64,000 bases of DNA, taken from positions 1 to 64,000 of the forward strand of contig NZ_AULX01000019.1 in the NCBI RefSeq assembly GCF_000422505.1, read 5' to 3'. Every line of letters starts with the position of its first letter. Within the stretch, counting starts at the first letter, position 1. The notes below the pieces were generated by a model that worked only from the letters and a program-made list of their open reading frames with translations, was not told the origin of the DNA and did not search any database. The stretch is from Paenibacillus pinihumi DSM 23905 = JCM 16419. GTDB lineage: Bacteria > Bacillota > Bacilli > Paenibacillales > Paenibacillaceae. Shown here in pieces: positions 1 to 8,481 of the stretch. A program made the position numbers and the translations under genes.

Positions 1-53
1 GCGCCGATGGTACTTGGACCGCAGGGTCCTGGGAGAGTAGGACGTCGCCAAGC
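1..53 (+). rRNA. rrf: 5S ribosomal RNA, 3' end (partial)
   Basis: The first bases match the conserved 3' half of bacterial 5S rRNA: GCGCCGATGGT, then a GGACC/GGTCC stem, GGGAGAGTAGGACGTCGCCA and a terminal AAGC. The 5' part lies outside the window. A strong terminator follows 8 nt later, so this is the distal end of an rRNA operon. No tRNA follows it here. Confidence 0.9.
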
Positions 54-60
54 ACGAATG

Positions 61-92
61 ACCTGTTGAACTTTAGGTTCAACGGGTTTTTT
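61..92 (+). terminator. rRNA operon terminator
   Basis: A 10-bp stem (CCTGTTGAAC with GTTCAACGGG, one G-U pair) with a 5-nt loop is followed directly by six T. It lies just after the 5S rRNA and is the expected Rho-independent end of that operon. Confidence 0.9.
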
Positions 93-126
93 GTTTGTCT
101 TCAGTGACTTTGTCATCTTTTAATGT

Positions 127-156
127 TTGAAAAGCTCACTTTTTAACTTATATAAT
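127..156 (+). promoter_or_regulatory. Candidate sigma-A promoter for the serine hydrolase gene
   Basis: TTGAAA, an 18-nt spacer and a consensus TATAAT at 151-156. It lies about 160 nt upstream of the serine hydrolase start. Nothing else recognisable lies between the 5S terminator and that gene. Confidence 0.5.
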
Positions 157-315
157 GTAGGGAATCCCTTTTGTTTCCTGCCGCTATTTGATGTTTGGTT
201 ACATGAGCCGATAGTCAGCTTAGCATACTACAAGAGCAAGTCCAACCTGTTCGAACAGCAGGCTAACATAAGAACTGTATAACAGCTTCTAACACATATA
301 AGGAAGGTACGTTCT

Positions 316-1290
316 ATGATCCATACTGCGGCAGTTGAGCAGAACGACAACAGCCAGACAAGGTTGAGCATTAATGTCCCAGAGTTGAATAGGATGGATG
401 GTTGGCTGCGTGAGGCCAAAATTAAAGATGTTGTGCTTGTGCAGGATGGCGATCTCCTCTGGGAGTGGTACGACAAAGGAGCCGATCGTGTTGCGCCTGT
501 CTTCTCCTGCACGAAAAGTATCCTGTCAGCCTTGATTGGCATTGTTACAGATGACGGACATTTGTCATTGGAGCAGACTGTGTCTGAGTTTTTTGATAAA
601 GTGCCTGAGCATAAAGCTGGTATTACCATTCAGCATCTGCTAACGATGACATCCGGGATGGAATGGCCGGATTTTGACAAGCCTTACTTCGAAATGCGCA
701 AATCTGGGAACTGGCTGGATTATATCCTGAACCAGCCGCAGTCTCATAAGCCAGGAGAAATTTATGCCTATAATTCCGGATGCTCTCATTTGCTGTCGGC
801 TATTTTGACGAAGGTGACGGGGCAGTCGGCTCTGACTTTTGCTGAGGGGCGGCTGTTCGGGCCAATCGGCATGGATGGCAAGACCAGATGGAATCATGCT
901 GCCGGCATTAGTGAGGGCGGTGCCGGTATGCATATGACAGCGAGAGATATGGCAAGGTTCGGCCAATTGTATCTGCAGGAGGGCAGCTGGGAAGGACAAC
1001 AGCTGATTTCTTCTGACTGGGTAAGGGAATCCACCCGCATTCAACATAAAGGGCTGCTCAATTACAAGCCGCCTATTTACGGTTACTATGGGTGGCATTG
1101 GTGGTGCTCTCCTCAGGATCATAACGGCAAAGCCGATTGTTATTTTGCCCTGGGCTACGGCGGCCAGTACCTTGTAGTGATACCGCCCTGCAATTTGGTC
1201 GCCGTCATCCGCAAGCAAGTAGACGGAAAAAATAATGCGATGCGCTGCAAAGAGCTGTTGTTTGAACATATTCTGAAGGAAAAAGGATAG
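316..1290 (+). CDS. Serine hydrolase, class C beta-lactamase/DD-peptidase fold
   Basis: 324 residues. The catalytic SxxK motif appears as SCTKS near residue 57 and the second-motif YxN as YNS near residue 155, which places it in the beta-lactamase-related serine hydrolase family (penicillin-binding, esterase and beta-lactamase relatives). There is no signal peptide or membrane segment, so a cytoplasmic esterase or peptidase is more likely than an antibiotic-inactivating enzyme. The ATG is preceded by AAGGAAGG about 8 nt away. It appears monocistronic, placed between an rRNA terminator and a small hypothetical gene. The substrate cannot be told from sequence. Confidence 0.85.
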   Translation: MIHTAAVEQNDNSQTRLSINVPELNRMDGWLREAKIKDVVLVQDGDLLWEWYDKGADRVAPVFSCTKSILSALIGIVTDDGHLSLEQTVSEFFDKVPEHKAGITIQHLLTMTSGMEWPDFDKPYFEMRKSGNWLDYILNQPQSHKPGEIYAYNSGCSHLLSAILTKVTGQSALTFAEGRLFGPIGMDGKTRWNHAAGISEGGAGMHMTARDMARFGQLYLQEGSWEGQQLISSDWVRESTRIQHKGLLNYKPPIYGYYGWHWWCSPQDHNGKADCYFALGYGGQYLVVIPPCNLVAVIRKQVDGKNNAMRCKELLFEHILKEKG

Positions 1291-1420
1291 CGTGTGACGG
1301 ACCGTTGGGCTGAGGACTGTGGTTCGCCCCTTTTGTATGAGGGAGATAATGCTGGGATGATTCTGCCGCTTAAGTATGGTATGCTTAATAGATACCCTGG
1401 CGGGAGAGGAGAGAGCAATC

Positions 1421-1810
1421 ATGAACCGTGATTTTATTCAAGTGAAGACACTTGATGGTGAATTAAAGCTGTCACAGAAGAAAACCGACTATGGGATTAC
1501 AGTTTCAACGAAAGAGCTGGTGTTTCATAAGCCGCATCTTAATTACTTTATGAAGTTCGAGGATATGATCAGCATTGTCCCTTTTGAATTCAAAGGCAAG
1601 CGGTCAATTTCATTCGAGAATCGCCGTGATGAGAAAGTTGAGTTATCAAGCTCCTCCGTCAACTCCAATTCGTACAAGCTGTATGTACGCAATGCAACAG
1701 TGCACAATCGGAACGGACATTTTCAGACGGGACCGATGCAGTTTATTATTCCTTTATCAGACGGCTTGATGAAGATTGTAGCTGAATATAGCGGGATGAA
1801 CCGCTTCTAA
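1421..1810 (+). CDS. Hypothetical protein, 129 aa
   Basis: I do not recognise the family. The ATG at 1421 follows GGGAGAGGAGAG at good spacing and is preferred over an upstream in-frame TTG at 1376 that has no ribosome binding site. The protein is soluble and polar, alternating short hydrophobic and charged stretches as in a beta-rich small domain, with no signal peptide and no cysteine. A 20-bp terminator stem starts 4 nt after the stop. It lies downstream of the serine hydrolase with a gap of about 130 nt, so it may be independent. Confidence 0.7.
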   Translation: MNRDFIQVKTLDGELKLSQKKTDYGITVSTKELVFHKPHLNYFMKFEDMISIVPFEFKGKRSISFENRRDEKVELSSSSVNSNSYKLYVRNATVHNRNGHFQTGPMQFIIPLSDGLMKIVAEYSGMNRF

Positions 1811-1813
1811 ATA

Positions 1814-1857
1814 AAAGACCCTGGACAGGAAACGTTGGTTTCCTGTCCAGGGTCTTT
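1814..1857. terminator. Bidirectional terminator between the hypothetical gene and mgtE
   Basis: A perfect 20-bp stem (AAAGACCCTGGACAGGAAAC with its complement) closes on a 4-nt loop. It is flanked by A-rich sequence on the left and ends in TTT on the right, so it can act in both directions. It ends the + strand hypothetical gene and may stop transcripts leaving mgtE on the - strand. Confidence 0.85.
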
Positions 1858-1976
1858 GTCTAATATAAGAATTGATAAGCTTCACTTTTTTTATAAATGG
1901 CTTTTATTTCTTCGAAAATGACGTTGTGCATGCCAGAGACGTCATAGCCCTTTATATTTGTGCCACAGAGTATGGC

Positions 1977-3335
1977 TTATAACAAATATTTGAGAAACAT
2001 CGATGCTATTCCAAAATAAATGAACAAAGACAAGACATCATTCAAGGTCGTAATCAGCGGTCCGGATGCGACAGCAGGGTCGATTTTGAACTTGTTCAGC
2101 AGCAGCGGAATAATCGTCCCGGCCATCGTCCCGATAATAAGGGTAAGAATGAGGGACAGGCCCACAATGAGACCGAGCATCAGGCTGCCCTGCCAGATAA
2201 AGGCGATCAGGGTCACGAGAATGCCGCATGTAAGCCCGATAATAAGTCCCACAAGCAGCTCACGCCGGATAAGCTGAAATACGGCCTTAGCCGTAATTTC
2301 ATTGCTGATCAGACCGCGTACGACAACTGCAAGCGACTGGGTACCGGTATTTCCCGTCATTCCGGCAATCATCGGCATGAAATAGGCCAGTGCTACGACT
2401 TTTCCCAGAACTTCTTCAAACTGGCTGATAATGGATCCGGACACCAGCCCGATCAGCAGCAGTAGCACAAGCCACGGCAAACGCCGAAATGCTGCGACGG
2501 AAGCCTTGGTATTGAAATCAATATCGCGGCCGCTTCCTGACAGCTTCTGAATGTCCTCATTAGCTTCATGAATAACGATATCGATAATATCATCGACGGT
2601 GACAATCCCGATCAACCGGTCATCATGATCCACGACAGGGACCGCGAGAAAGTCATAATTTCGGATGACATCTGCGACCTTCTCCTGGTCCATATCCACC
2701 GCAACGGAGATAACCCGAGTATACATGATATCGTAAATTTTATCGCCCGGCATCGCGAGAATTAAGTCCCGGTACGATACAACACCGAGCAGCTTCTTGC
2801 TGTCATCGATCACGTACAGGTAGCTGATGGCTTCGGAAATTTCAGCAAAATCGCGAATTTTGGCGATAGCTTCGGTAACGGTATAGTGCTGAGGTATCCA
2901 TACGTACCGGTTGTTCATGATCCGGCCAGCGGTCTCTGGCGGGTAATTCATAAGCTGTCTGACCGCTGCCGATTCACTCAGCTTCATGGAAGACAGGAAT
3001 CGCCTGGAGTCTTCTTCGCTCAGCGAACCGAGAAATTGGGCCAGGTCATCGTTATCCATCCGGTCCATAATCTCAACGGTTCTGGCCGGCCCAAGGAGCC
3101 GGAATATCTCATATTGCTGCTCATTGCCGAGCTCTTCCACAAGATCCGTCAGCATCACCGGATCGAGCACAGTGATCAGCTTCTCCTTCAGCGGATGCGG
3201 AAGATCTTTGAAGAGGGTCGCCACGTCATAGGGCTGGAGCTCCTGAACCATGGTTTCAAGCTCTTCTGAATGCTTGCTTTCAAGCAATCGGCGCATTTCC
3301 GCCTGTAGCTGTTCTTCCGTCATATTGTTCTGCAC
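1977..3335 (-). CDS. mgtE: Magnesium transporter MgtE
   Basis: 452 residues with the full MgtE layout: an MgtE_N helical domain (about residues 20-125), a tandem CBS pair (about 130-255) that gates the pore by sensing cytosolic Mg2+, and a five-helix membrane domain (about 280-450) with the conserved GNTGTQSL stretch of the pore region. The GTG at 3335 is chosen because GGAG lies 10 nt upstream. The next ATG (3323) is too far from it. I looked for an M-box (ykoK) Mg2+ riboswitch in the 149 nt upstream and saw none. The gene appears monocistronic. Confidence 0.95.
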   Translation of the reverse strand: MQNNMTEEQLQAEMRRLLESKHSEELETMVQELQPYDVATLFKDLPHPLKEKLITVLDPVMLTDLVEELGNEQQYEIFRLLGPARTVEIMDRMDNDDLAQFLGSLSEEDSRRFLSSMKLSESAAVRQLMNYPPETAGRIMNNRYVWIPQHYTVTEAIAKIRDFAEISEAISYLYVIDDSKKLLGVVSYRDLILAMPGDKIYDIMYTRVISVAVDMDQEKVADVIRNYDFLAVPVVDHDDRLIGIVTVDDIIDIVIHEANEDIQKLSGSGRDIDFNTKASVAAFRRLPWLVLLLLIGLVSGSIISQFEEVLGKVVALAYFMPMIAGMTGNTGTQSLAVVVRGLISNEITAKAVFQLIRRELLVGLIIGLTCGILVTLIAFIWQGSLMLGLIVGLSLILTLIIGTMAGTIIPLLLNKFKIDPAVASGPLITTLNDVLSLFIYFGIASMFLKYLL

Positions 3336-3433
3336 AATTGCTCAACTCCAATACTTGCATCGTTGGTTGACTATTGACACTCCTCTTGCTTTCACTATCC
3401 ATTAAAACAGGAAGGCCGTGCCAAGCTTGCCGG

Positions 3434-3462
3434 AAAACAACAGGGAACATCTATTTCCTGTT
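3434..3462 (-). terminator. Weak terminator of the asparaginase gene
   Basis: On the - strand, AACAGG and CCTGTT form a 6-bp stem around a 12-nt loop, followed by G and four T. It lies 23 nt past the asparaginase stop. Confidence 0.45.
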
Positions 3463-3484
3463 ATTTGGTCAAATCATAATCCGC

Positions 3485-4546
3485 TTACCGGTGCCAGATA
3501 TGCTCGAACAGCAAGTGGGACGTATTCATCCATGCCTCTGGAGCTGATCGGATTGAAGGTGTGCCGTAAGCGAGCATTAGCTTCGCCAGCGCCGCTTCTA
3601 CGGTTATCCCCCGGAGTGGAATAGCTCCTGCGTCAAGCATCTGCATAGAGGTGGAGTACAGATCATCCCCTTCCTCCTTGAATGGACATATGTATACAGG
3701 AACCTGCTCCTTCTTGCACCGCTCTATGAAAGCAAGGATGGAATAGCGCCCGTCCTGGTCCGTCATTCGCGTGCTTGCAGTAGCGGAGTGGTACAAATCA
3801 TGGAGGATTGCTTTTGGCCTGGCTCCTTCTGTGAAAGAGAAATAGCTGTAGTCCAGTCCCGGATAAGGACGGATATGAAGCACCTCCGAGGAAAACCGGG
3901 CATCCCCTGGCAGGCTTGGGGTACGCGGTTTGCGGACAAGTCCTATTTCAGGATTAGCAGAATGGTCTGCCGGAACAAAGCTGCCATTTTCCATGTAGCC
4001 GAATGGGACCCCATAAGAGCTTTCATATTCATCGGTAAACGGGGAGGACTGCCGGATGCGCGTTCCCAGATGAATCAGCACCTCGCCCCGGGAATTTTCG
4101 AAGCATACATAGACGCCTGGCAGCCTGGTGCCGGTAATGAAGCGGACGGCGTTGTCCAGATTGTTGACCCCTTTGCTGCGCGGGTCGGAAATCGGGTAGT
4201 TGCTGGCAATCAGGACGATCGGTACCGGACTGTCATGGAATAGATAGCTTAATGCTGCTGCCGTATAGGCAAGCGTGTCCGTACCATGCGTAATGATCAC
4301 CCCCGCGTAATGGGCAGACGGACGGGCCTTCATAATATCATTTAAAGCGTTCCAGTCCTGTGGAAGCAGGTTTTCGCTAAGAATATTGATAGGCTGAATG
4401 GTTTCAAGCTGCGGTGCATGATTACCAACCAGCTTCAAATAACGTTCGATAAGCTCGTATGAGGCAGATGAGCGGACATCGATTTGACGGTCTGTTTTCA
4501 TGCTGCCGATTGTTCCACCTGTGAACACGACCAAAATTTGATCCAC
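3485..4546 (-). CDS. Asparaginase family protein (type I-like)
   Basis: Hydrolyses L-asparagine to aspartate and ammonia if it is a true family member. Both active-site threonine motifs are visible: TGGTIGS near the N-terminus and THGTDTLA near residue 90. No signal peptide, so cytoplasmic. The GTG at 4546 (353 aa) is chosen because GGAGG lies 9 nt upstream and the product then starts right at the first beta strand. An ATG at 4615 would add a 23-residue basic tail with no ribosome binding site. The lysine expected near residue 160 is not obvious, so substrate preference is uncertain. Confidence 0.85.
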   Translation of the reverse strand: MDQILVVFTGGTIGSMKTDRQIDVRSSASYELIERYLKLVGNHAPQLETIQPINILSENLLPQDWNALNDIMKARPSAHYAGVIITHGTDTLAYTAAALSYLFHDSPVPIVLIASNYPISDPRSKGVNNLDNAVRFITGTRLPGVYVCFENSRGEVLIHLGTRIRQSSPFTDEYESSYGVPFGYMENGSFVPADHSANPEIGLVRKPRTPSLPGDARFSSEVLHIRPYPGLDYSYFSFTEGARPKAILHDLYHSATASTRMTDQDGRYSILAFIERCKKEQVPVYICPFKEEGDDLYSTSMQMLDAGAIPLRGITVEAALAKLMLAYGTPSIRSAPEAWMNTSHLLFEHIWHR

Positions 4547-4712
4547 CGGATCATTCCTCCATCTTCTTCGGTTTATTGCTTTGTTATTGGAATATTTTGC
4601 TCCAAACTTTCTCATTCTATGATGCTGAGCAAAGCCTTCAAATTTTGATTATGACATAAAAATTGGGGATAGTAAAAGGATATGTTCCAAAAAATGAGGG
4701 GAGGAAAGACAA

Positions 4713-5609
4713 TTGCTCTACGATTGCATCATCGTCGGAGGGGGCATTGCCGGGCTTCAGGCAGCGATTCAATTAGGCAGGTATGAGCATAAGGTGTTAG
4801 TGCTGGATGCTGCGGATGGACGCTCTGCGATTTGCCGCTCCTATCGCAATGTACTGGGATGGCCGAAAGGGGTAGACGGGCAAGAATTAAGAAGGACAGG
4901 CAGGCTTCAGGCAGAGCGTTTGGGAATTCAATTTATGGAAATGGAAGCCGAAAGGGCATATCAGACAGAGAAGGGCTTTCTGTTGTCGGTGAAAAACGGG
5001 GAGGGAGTGACATTTTCAGCTAAACGGTTGCTCTTGGCCACAGGGGTAAAGGACCGGATTCCAGGGTTTGAAGAGTTGCGGCCATGTATGGGGAAAAGCG
5101 TATTTATTTGCCCGGATTGTGACGGCTATGAGGCAAGGGGGGAGCGTACCTTGATTATCGGATCGGGAAAAGCTGGTGTAAATATGGCGCTGACCCTTCT
5201 ATATTGGACACGGGACTTGATTTATATTGAGCATGAACCCGGGGGGATTGGAGCTTCCGAACTGAGCCGACTTGAGGAACATGGAATTTCATATATCGGG
5301 CAGCCGGTCAGCAGGACAATTGTTGAGGATACAAGTATTAAAGGGGTCGTATTAATGGACGGGCAGCAAATTGAGAGCCGTAAAGCCTTCCTTGCATTTG
5401 GCGGCAATGAAGTCCGCTCCGGACTTGCTGTGCAGCTCGGGGCAGCTGTCTCGGAAAATGGACATATTGAAGTAGATCCCCGCTCCAAACAAACCAGTGT
5501 GCCGTATTTATGGGCTGCAGGAGATGTCACGGTTCACTCCGAACAGCTTGCAATTGCAATGGGAGATGGTTCACAAGCGGCGATCTGGATACATAAAAGC
5601 TTGCTTTAA
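4713..5609 (+). CDS. Thioredoxin reductase-like NAD(P)/FAD oxidoreductase
   Basis: 298 residues. An N-terminal FAD-binding GGGIAGLQ motif and a central GSGKAG dinucleotide motif give the two Rossmann domains, and CPDCDG in the middle matches the redox-active CxxC of thioredoxin reductases (CATCDG type). The C-terminus has the family's AAGDVT FAD-contact motif. TTG start at 4713 with GGGGAGG 8 nt upstream. It is shorter than typical TrxB by about 15 residues and has CPDC rather than CAxC. It may reduce a thioredoxin-like partner other than TrxA. It faces a YitT gene convergently. Confidence 0.85.
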   Translation: MLYDCIIVGGGIAGLQAAIQLGRYEHKVLVLDAADGRSAICRSYRNVLGWPKGVDGQELRRTGRLQAERLGIQFMEMEAERAYQTEKGFLLSVKNGEGVTFSAKRLLLATGVKDRIPGFEELRPCMGKSVFICPDCDGYEARGERTLIIGSGKAGVNMALTLLYWTRDLIYIEHEPGGIGASELSRLEEHGISYIGQPVSRTIVEDTSIKGVVLMDGQQIESRKAFLAFGGNEVRSGLAVQLGAAVSENGHIEVDPRSKQTSVPYLWAAGDVTVHSEQLAIAMGDGSQAAIWIHKSLL

Positions 5610-5686
5610 TGGAGTAAATACTGCTATTTTATTGTATACAGGTGCTGCGTTACCGCCCCCTTTTGCAGATGAGGGCGGAGAGCCTG

Positions 5687-6313
5687 TTAGTGCCGTTTGC
5701 TCCAGGTTACGAGTGTTGTCATTATGCCAATTCCCGAGATGGTAATGAGGGACAGCACGATTTGAGTTTTGTTCAAAACAAACATGCCGCCGAATATGAC
5801 CAGCATATCCAGGAAAAAAATCAAAATGCCCACATTCATATTCGTTTTGAAGCTGAGCAGATGGGCCAGAAGATCAAGGCCGTCTGTAGTAATATGAGAG
5901 CGCAGCAGTACCCCGATTCCCGTGCCGATCATTACACCGCCAAGCCAGGCACTGAGCAGCGGAGGAATGTGGAATGGCGGCTCGAAATCCGGAATGACCT
6001 CCAGCAGGAATGAGATAAAAATGACTCCAAGCATATTGAACCAGAAGAGCGACTTTTTATAAAACCAGGTAAAGATGTAAATCGGAAGACTGAGCAAAAG
6101 GATTGCGACCCCGGACGGGATGGGCGTGATATAGCTTGTCAGCAAGCCGATACCAAGCATTCCACCCTCAATAATATGGTGGGGCAGTATGAACAGGTGA
6201 ATGCCAAAAACAATGATAAAGCTCCCTATCACGACAGAACTGAGTCTTTTTAACCGATAATAATTGATAAGCTTCACTCCCGACGGTACTTTGTCTTGAG
6301 GGGTCATGTCCAT
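5687..6313 (-). CDS. YitT family membrane protein lacking the DUF2179 domain
   Basis: 208 residues with about five hydrophobic segments. The N-terminal half carries the YitT signature (FGIHLFILPHHIIEGGMLGI). The protein stops after the membrane part, so the soluble C-terminal DUF2179 domain of full-length YitT proteins is absent. Function is unknown for the family. A full-length relative lies at 7465-8331, with RNase Z between them on the other strand. No good ribosome binding site precedes the first ATG, so the start may be internal. It is divergent from rnz, with about 54 nt between starts. Confidence 0.85.
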   Translation of the reverse strand: MDMTPQDKVPSGVKLINYYRLKRLSSVVIGSFIIVFGIHLFILPHHIIEGGMLGIGLLTSYITPIPSGVAILLLSLPIYIFTWFYKKSLFWFNMLGVIFISFLLEVIPDFEPPFHIPPLLSAWLGGVMIGTGIGVLLRSHITTDGLDLLAHLLSFKTNMNVGILIFFLDMLVIFGGMFVLNKTQIVLSLITISGIGIMTTLVTWSKRH

Positions 6314-6367
6314 TGTATGCTTGGCAATCTGAATAAATTACGAAAATCAAGGAAGGAGACCGGTTGA

Positions 6368-7303
6368 ATGGAGCTGTGTTTTTTAGGAACAGGAGCAGGA
6401 AGGCCTGCAAAGAACCGCAATGTCACTTCGGTGGTACTCCAATTCTCGCAACCGCCGCACGGTTTATGGATGTTTGATTGCGGCGAAGGGACGCAGCATC
6501 AACTGATGCGCACCCCTTACAAAATCAACAGGATCTCTCATATTTTTATTACTCATCTGCATGGAGATCATATTTTTGGACTGCCGGGTCTATTGAGCAG
6601 CCGCGCTTTTCAAGGAGGAACCCAGCCGGTGGTGCTGTTTGGACCAAAGGGGTTAAAACAGTGGCTGGACACAACGTTGTCCATCTCCCAGACTCATCTT
6701 GGGCATGAGCTGGATATCCGCGAGGTCGGGGAGGGGATTATATTTGAAGATGAACGTTATGCTGTTGAGGCGAGAGAACTGGAACACCGGATCGCCTGCT
6801 ATGGCTACAGAATCGTCGAGAAGGCCCAGCCTGGCCGTTTGAAGGTGGAATTGCTCAAAGAGATGGGATTAACCGCAGGGCCGCTGTACGGGCGTCTGAA
6901 GCGGGGAGAAGATGTGGTGATGAGCGACGGTACGGTTATTTATGCCAAATACGTGACCGATCCGCCGGTTCCCGGCAGAGTCATTGCCATTCTCGGAGAT
7001 ACAAAGCCGTGTGGTAATGCGGTTGAACTGGCACGCGATGCCGATCTCGTTGTACATGAAGCGACCTTTGAGGCTGCACTCGGGGACAAAGCGGTGGAAT
7101 TTGGTCATTCGACGACGCAGCATGCTGCTGAGGCGGCCAGGGAAGCAGGAGCCAAGCGGTTATTTCTGACACATTTCAGCTCACGCTATAGCGATGAGGA
7201 TATGGCCTGGCTGGTGGAAGAAGCTCAGCATATATTCCCGGCAACAGAGGCGGCGAGCGACCTGCTGTCCGTTCCGGTCAAAGCGGACAAAATCGGGCAA
7301 TAG
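6368..7303 (+). CDS. rnz: Ribonuclease Z
   Basis: 311 residues, the normal length of the short-form enzyme. This metallo-beta-lactamase-fold endonuclease cuts the 3' trailer from tRNA precursors. The metal-binding HLHGDH motif lies near residue 63, further ligands are in ILGDTKPC (about 210) and in LTHFSSRY (about 270), and the GxGAGRP N-terminal loop is present. ATG with AAGGAGAC about 8 nt upstream. Monocistronic, flanked by two YitT genes. Confidence 0.95.
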   Translation: MELCFLGTGAGRPAKNRNVTSVVLQFSQPPHGLWMFDCGEGTQHQLMRTPYKINRISHIFITHLHGDHIFGLPGLLSSRAFQGGTQPVVLFGPKGLKQWLDTTLSISQTHLGHELDIREVGEGIIFEDERYAVEARELEHRIACYGYRIVEKAQPGRLKVELLKEMGLTAGPLYGRLKRGEDVVMSDGTVIYAKYVTDPPVPGRVIAILGDTKPCGNAVELARDADLVVHEATFEAALGDKAVEFGHSTTQHAAEAAREAGAKRLFLTHFSSRYSDEDMAWLVEEAQHIFPATEAASDLLSVPVKADKIGQ

Positions 7304-7464
7304 TGGCGGCTGCAAGGCAGCGGCAGACTTTCGTCTTATGATCCTGTTACAGCTTGGAAAAAGGCGGCAGGTTTCTCTAGGTGCGGACCAGGGCTTTCAA
7401 TTTTTTGCTTATTTATTTATAATATAATAATTTTATACTTCATAAACGCACTGGAGGAGTACAT

Positions 7465-8331
7465 ATGCCGCGAGCGCATAAAAAACAGAGCATAGGCGAG
7501 CTCATTAAAAAACTGATTTTTATTACAATCGGAGCCGTCATGATGGGCGTTGCCCTCGAATATTTCCTTGTTCCGAACACGATTCTTGATGGCGGGATTA
7601 CCGGTATTTCGATCGTATTATCCAAGATTACCCCGATTCCGCTTGGGGTATTTATCTTTGTCATCAACGTACCGTTCCTGCTGATCGGCTACAAACAGAT
7701 TGGACGATCTTTTGCACTGTCTACCCTTTACGGTGTAGCTGTTATGTCATTAACAACTGCTTTCCTACATCATGTCGAGCCGTTTACCCATGAGAAGATA
7801 CTGGCCGTATTGTACGGTGGTGTGATGCTGGGGGCTGGTGTAGGGCTTGTCATCCGGTACGGTGGCGCGCTGGACGGGACCGAAATTGTTGCCATTCTCG
7901 TTTCCAAAAAAACGCGCATTCCGGTCGGTCAAATAATTATGATGATCAACGTGGTCATTTTTATTGTGGCAGGCTTTGTATTTGGACCTGATTCGGCGAT
8001 GTACTCGATCTTTTCTTTTTACATAGCTGCCAAAGTTATGGATATCGTTGTTGAAGGTTTGGATGAATCCAAATCCGTTACGATTATTTCATCCGAATTT
8101 GAGGAAATTTCACAGGCTATTATGGACAGGCTGGGGCGCTCCACAACGTATTTTTACGCCAAGGGGGGCTATTCCAAAACGGAAACACAGGTCGTCTACT
8201 GTGTTGTAACCCGTCTGGAGCTGGCGAAACTGAAGACAATTGTGCAGGAAATCGATCCGTCAGCCTTTATCTCCATTCAGCATGTGTCGGATGTGCTGGG
8301 CGGCAACATGGAGAAGAAGAACATTCACTAA
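7465..8331 (+). CDS. YitT family membrane protein with DUF2179 domain
   Basis: 288 residues. Residues 1-175 form the five- to six-helix YitT membrane region (GVALEYFLVPNTILDGGITG). Residues about 200-285 form the soluble DUF2179 domain (ESKSVTIIS, then FYAKGGYS). ATG with CTGGAGGAG 8 nt upstream. The 160-nt gap after rnz is AT-rich near the start with overlapping TATAAT-like boxes at about 7420-7432, so it probably has its own promoter. It is a paralogue of the gene at 5687-6313. Its transport role is unproven. Confidence 0.9.
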   Translation: MPRAHKKQSIGELIKKLIFITIGAVMMGVALEYFLVPNTILDGGITGISIVLSKITPIPLGVFIFVINVPFLLIGYKQIGRSFALSTLYGVAVMSLTTAFLHHVEPFTHEKILAVLYGGVMLGAGVGLVIRYGGALDGTEIVAILVSKKTRIPVGQIIMMINVVIFIVAGFVFGPDSAMYSIFSFYIAAKVMDIVVEGLDESKSVTIISSEFEEISQAIMDRLGRSTTYFYAKGGYSKTETQVVYCVVTRLELAKLKTIVQEIDPSAFISIQHVSDVLGGNMEKKNIH

Positions 8332-8357
8332 TCAGCAATACCGGTTTTTTGAGAAAA

Positions 8358-8408
8358 CGAAAAGCGCAGCATCCTGCTTTTAATATAAAGCGGGTGCTAC
8401 GCTTTTCG
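8358..8408 (+). terminator. Terminator after the YitT gene
   Basis: A long imperfect stem: CGAAAAGCG with CGCTTTTCG outside, and AGCATCCTGCTTT with AAGCGGGTGCT inside. It follows the YitT stop by about 25 nt. T-richness after the stem is modest. Confidence 0.65.
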
Positions 8409-8446
8409 TCTGTTTGTCCATGCTTTTTCAGCAAGGAAACCGGGAT

Positions 8447-8481
8447 AAAAAAGAGAGATCACCCCGGCAAACGGGATGATC
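8447..8481 (-). terminator. Terminator of the KdpD-USP-like gene
   Basis: On the - strand GATCATCCCG pairs with CGGGGTGATC around a short loop, followed by CTCTCTTTTTT. The stem overlaps the stop codon of the upstream - strand gene. Confidence 0.7.

Noticed and set aside
640-1422. 260-codon frame on the - strand
   Set aside because: It is antisense to the serine hydrolase gene, has no family-like motif and no ribosome binding site.
3336-3484. M-box (Mg2+) riboswitch before mgtE
   Set aside because: The 149 nt upstream contain a weak terminator of the asparaginase gene and no M-box core sequence or long stems.
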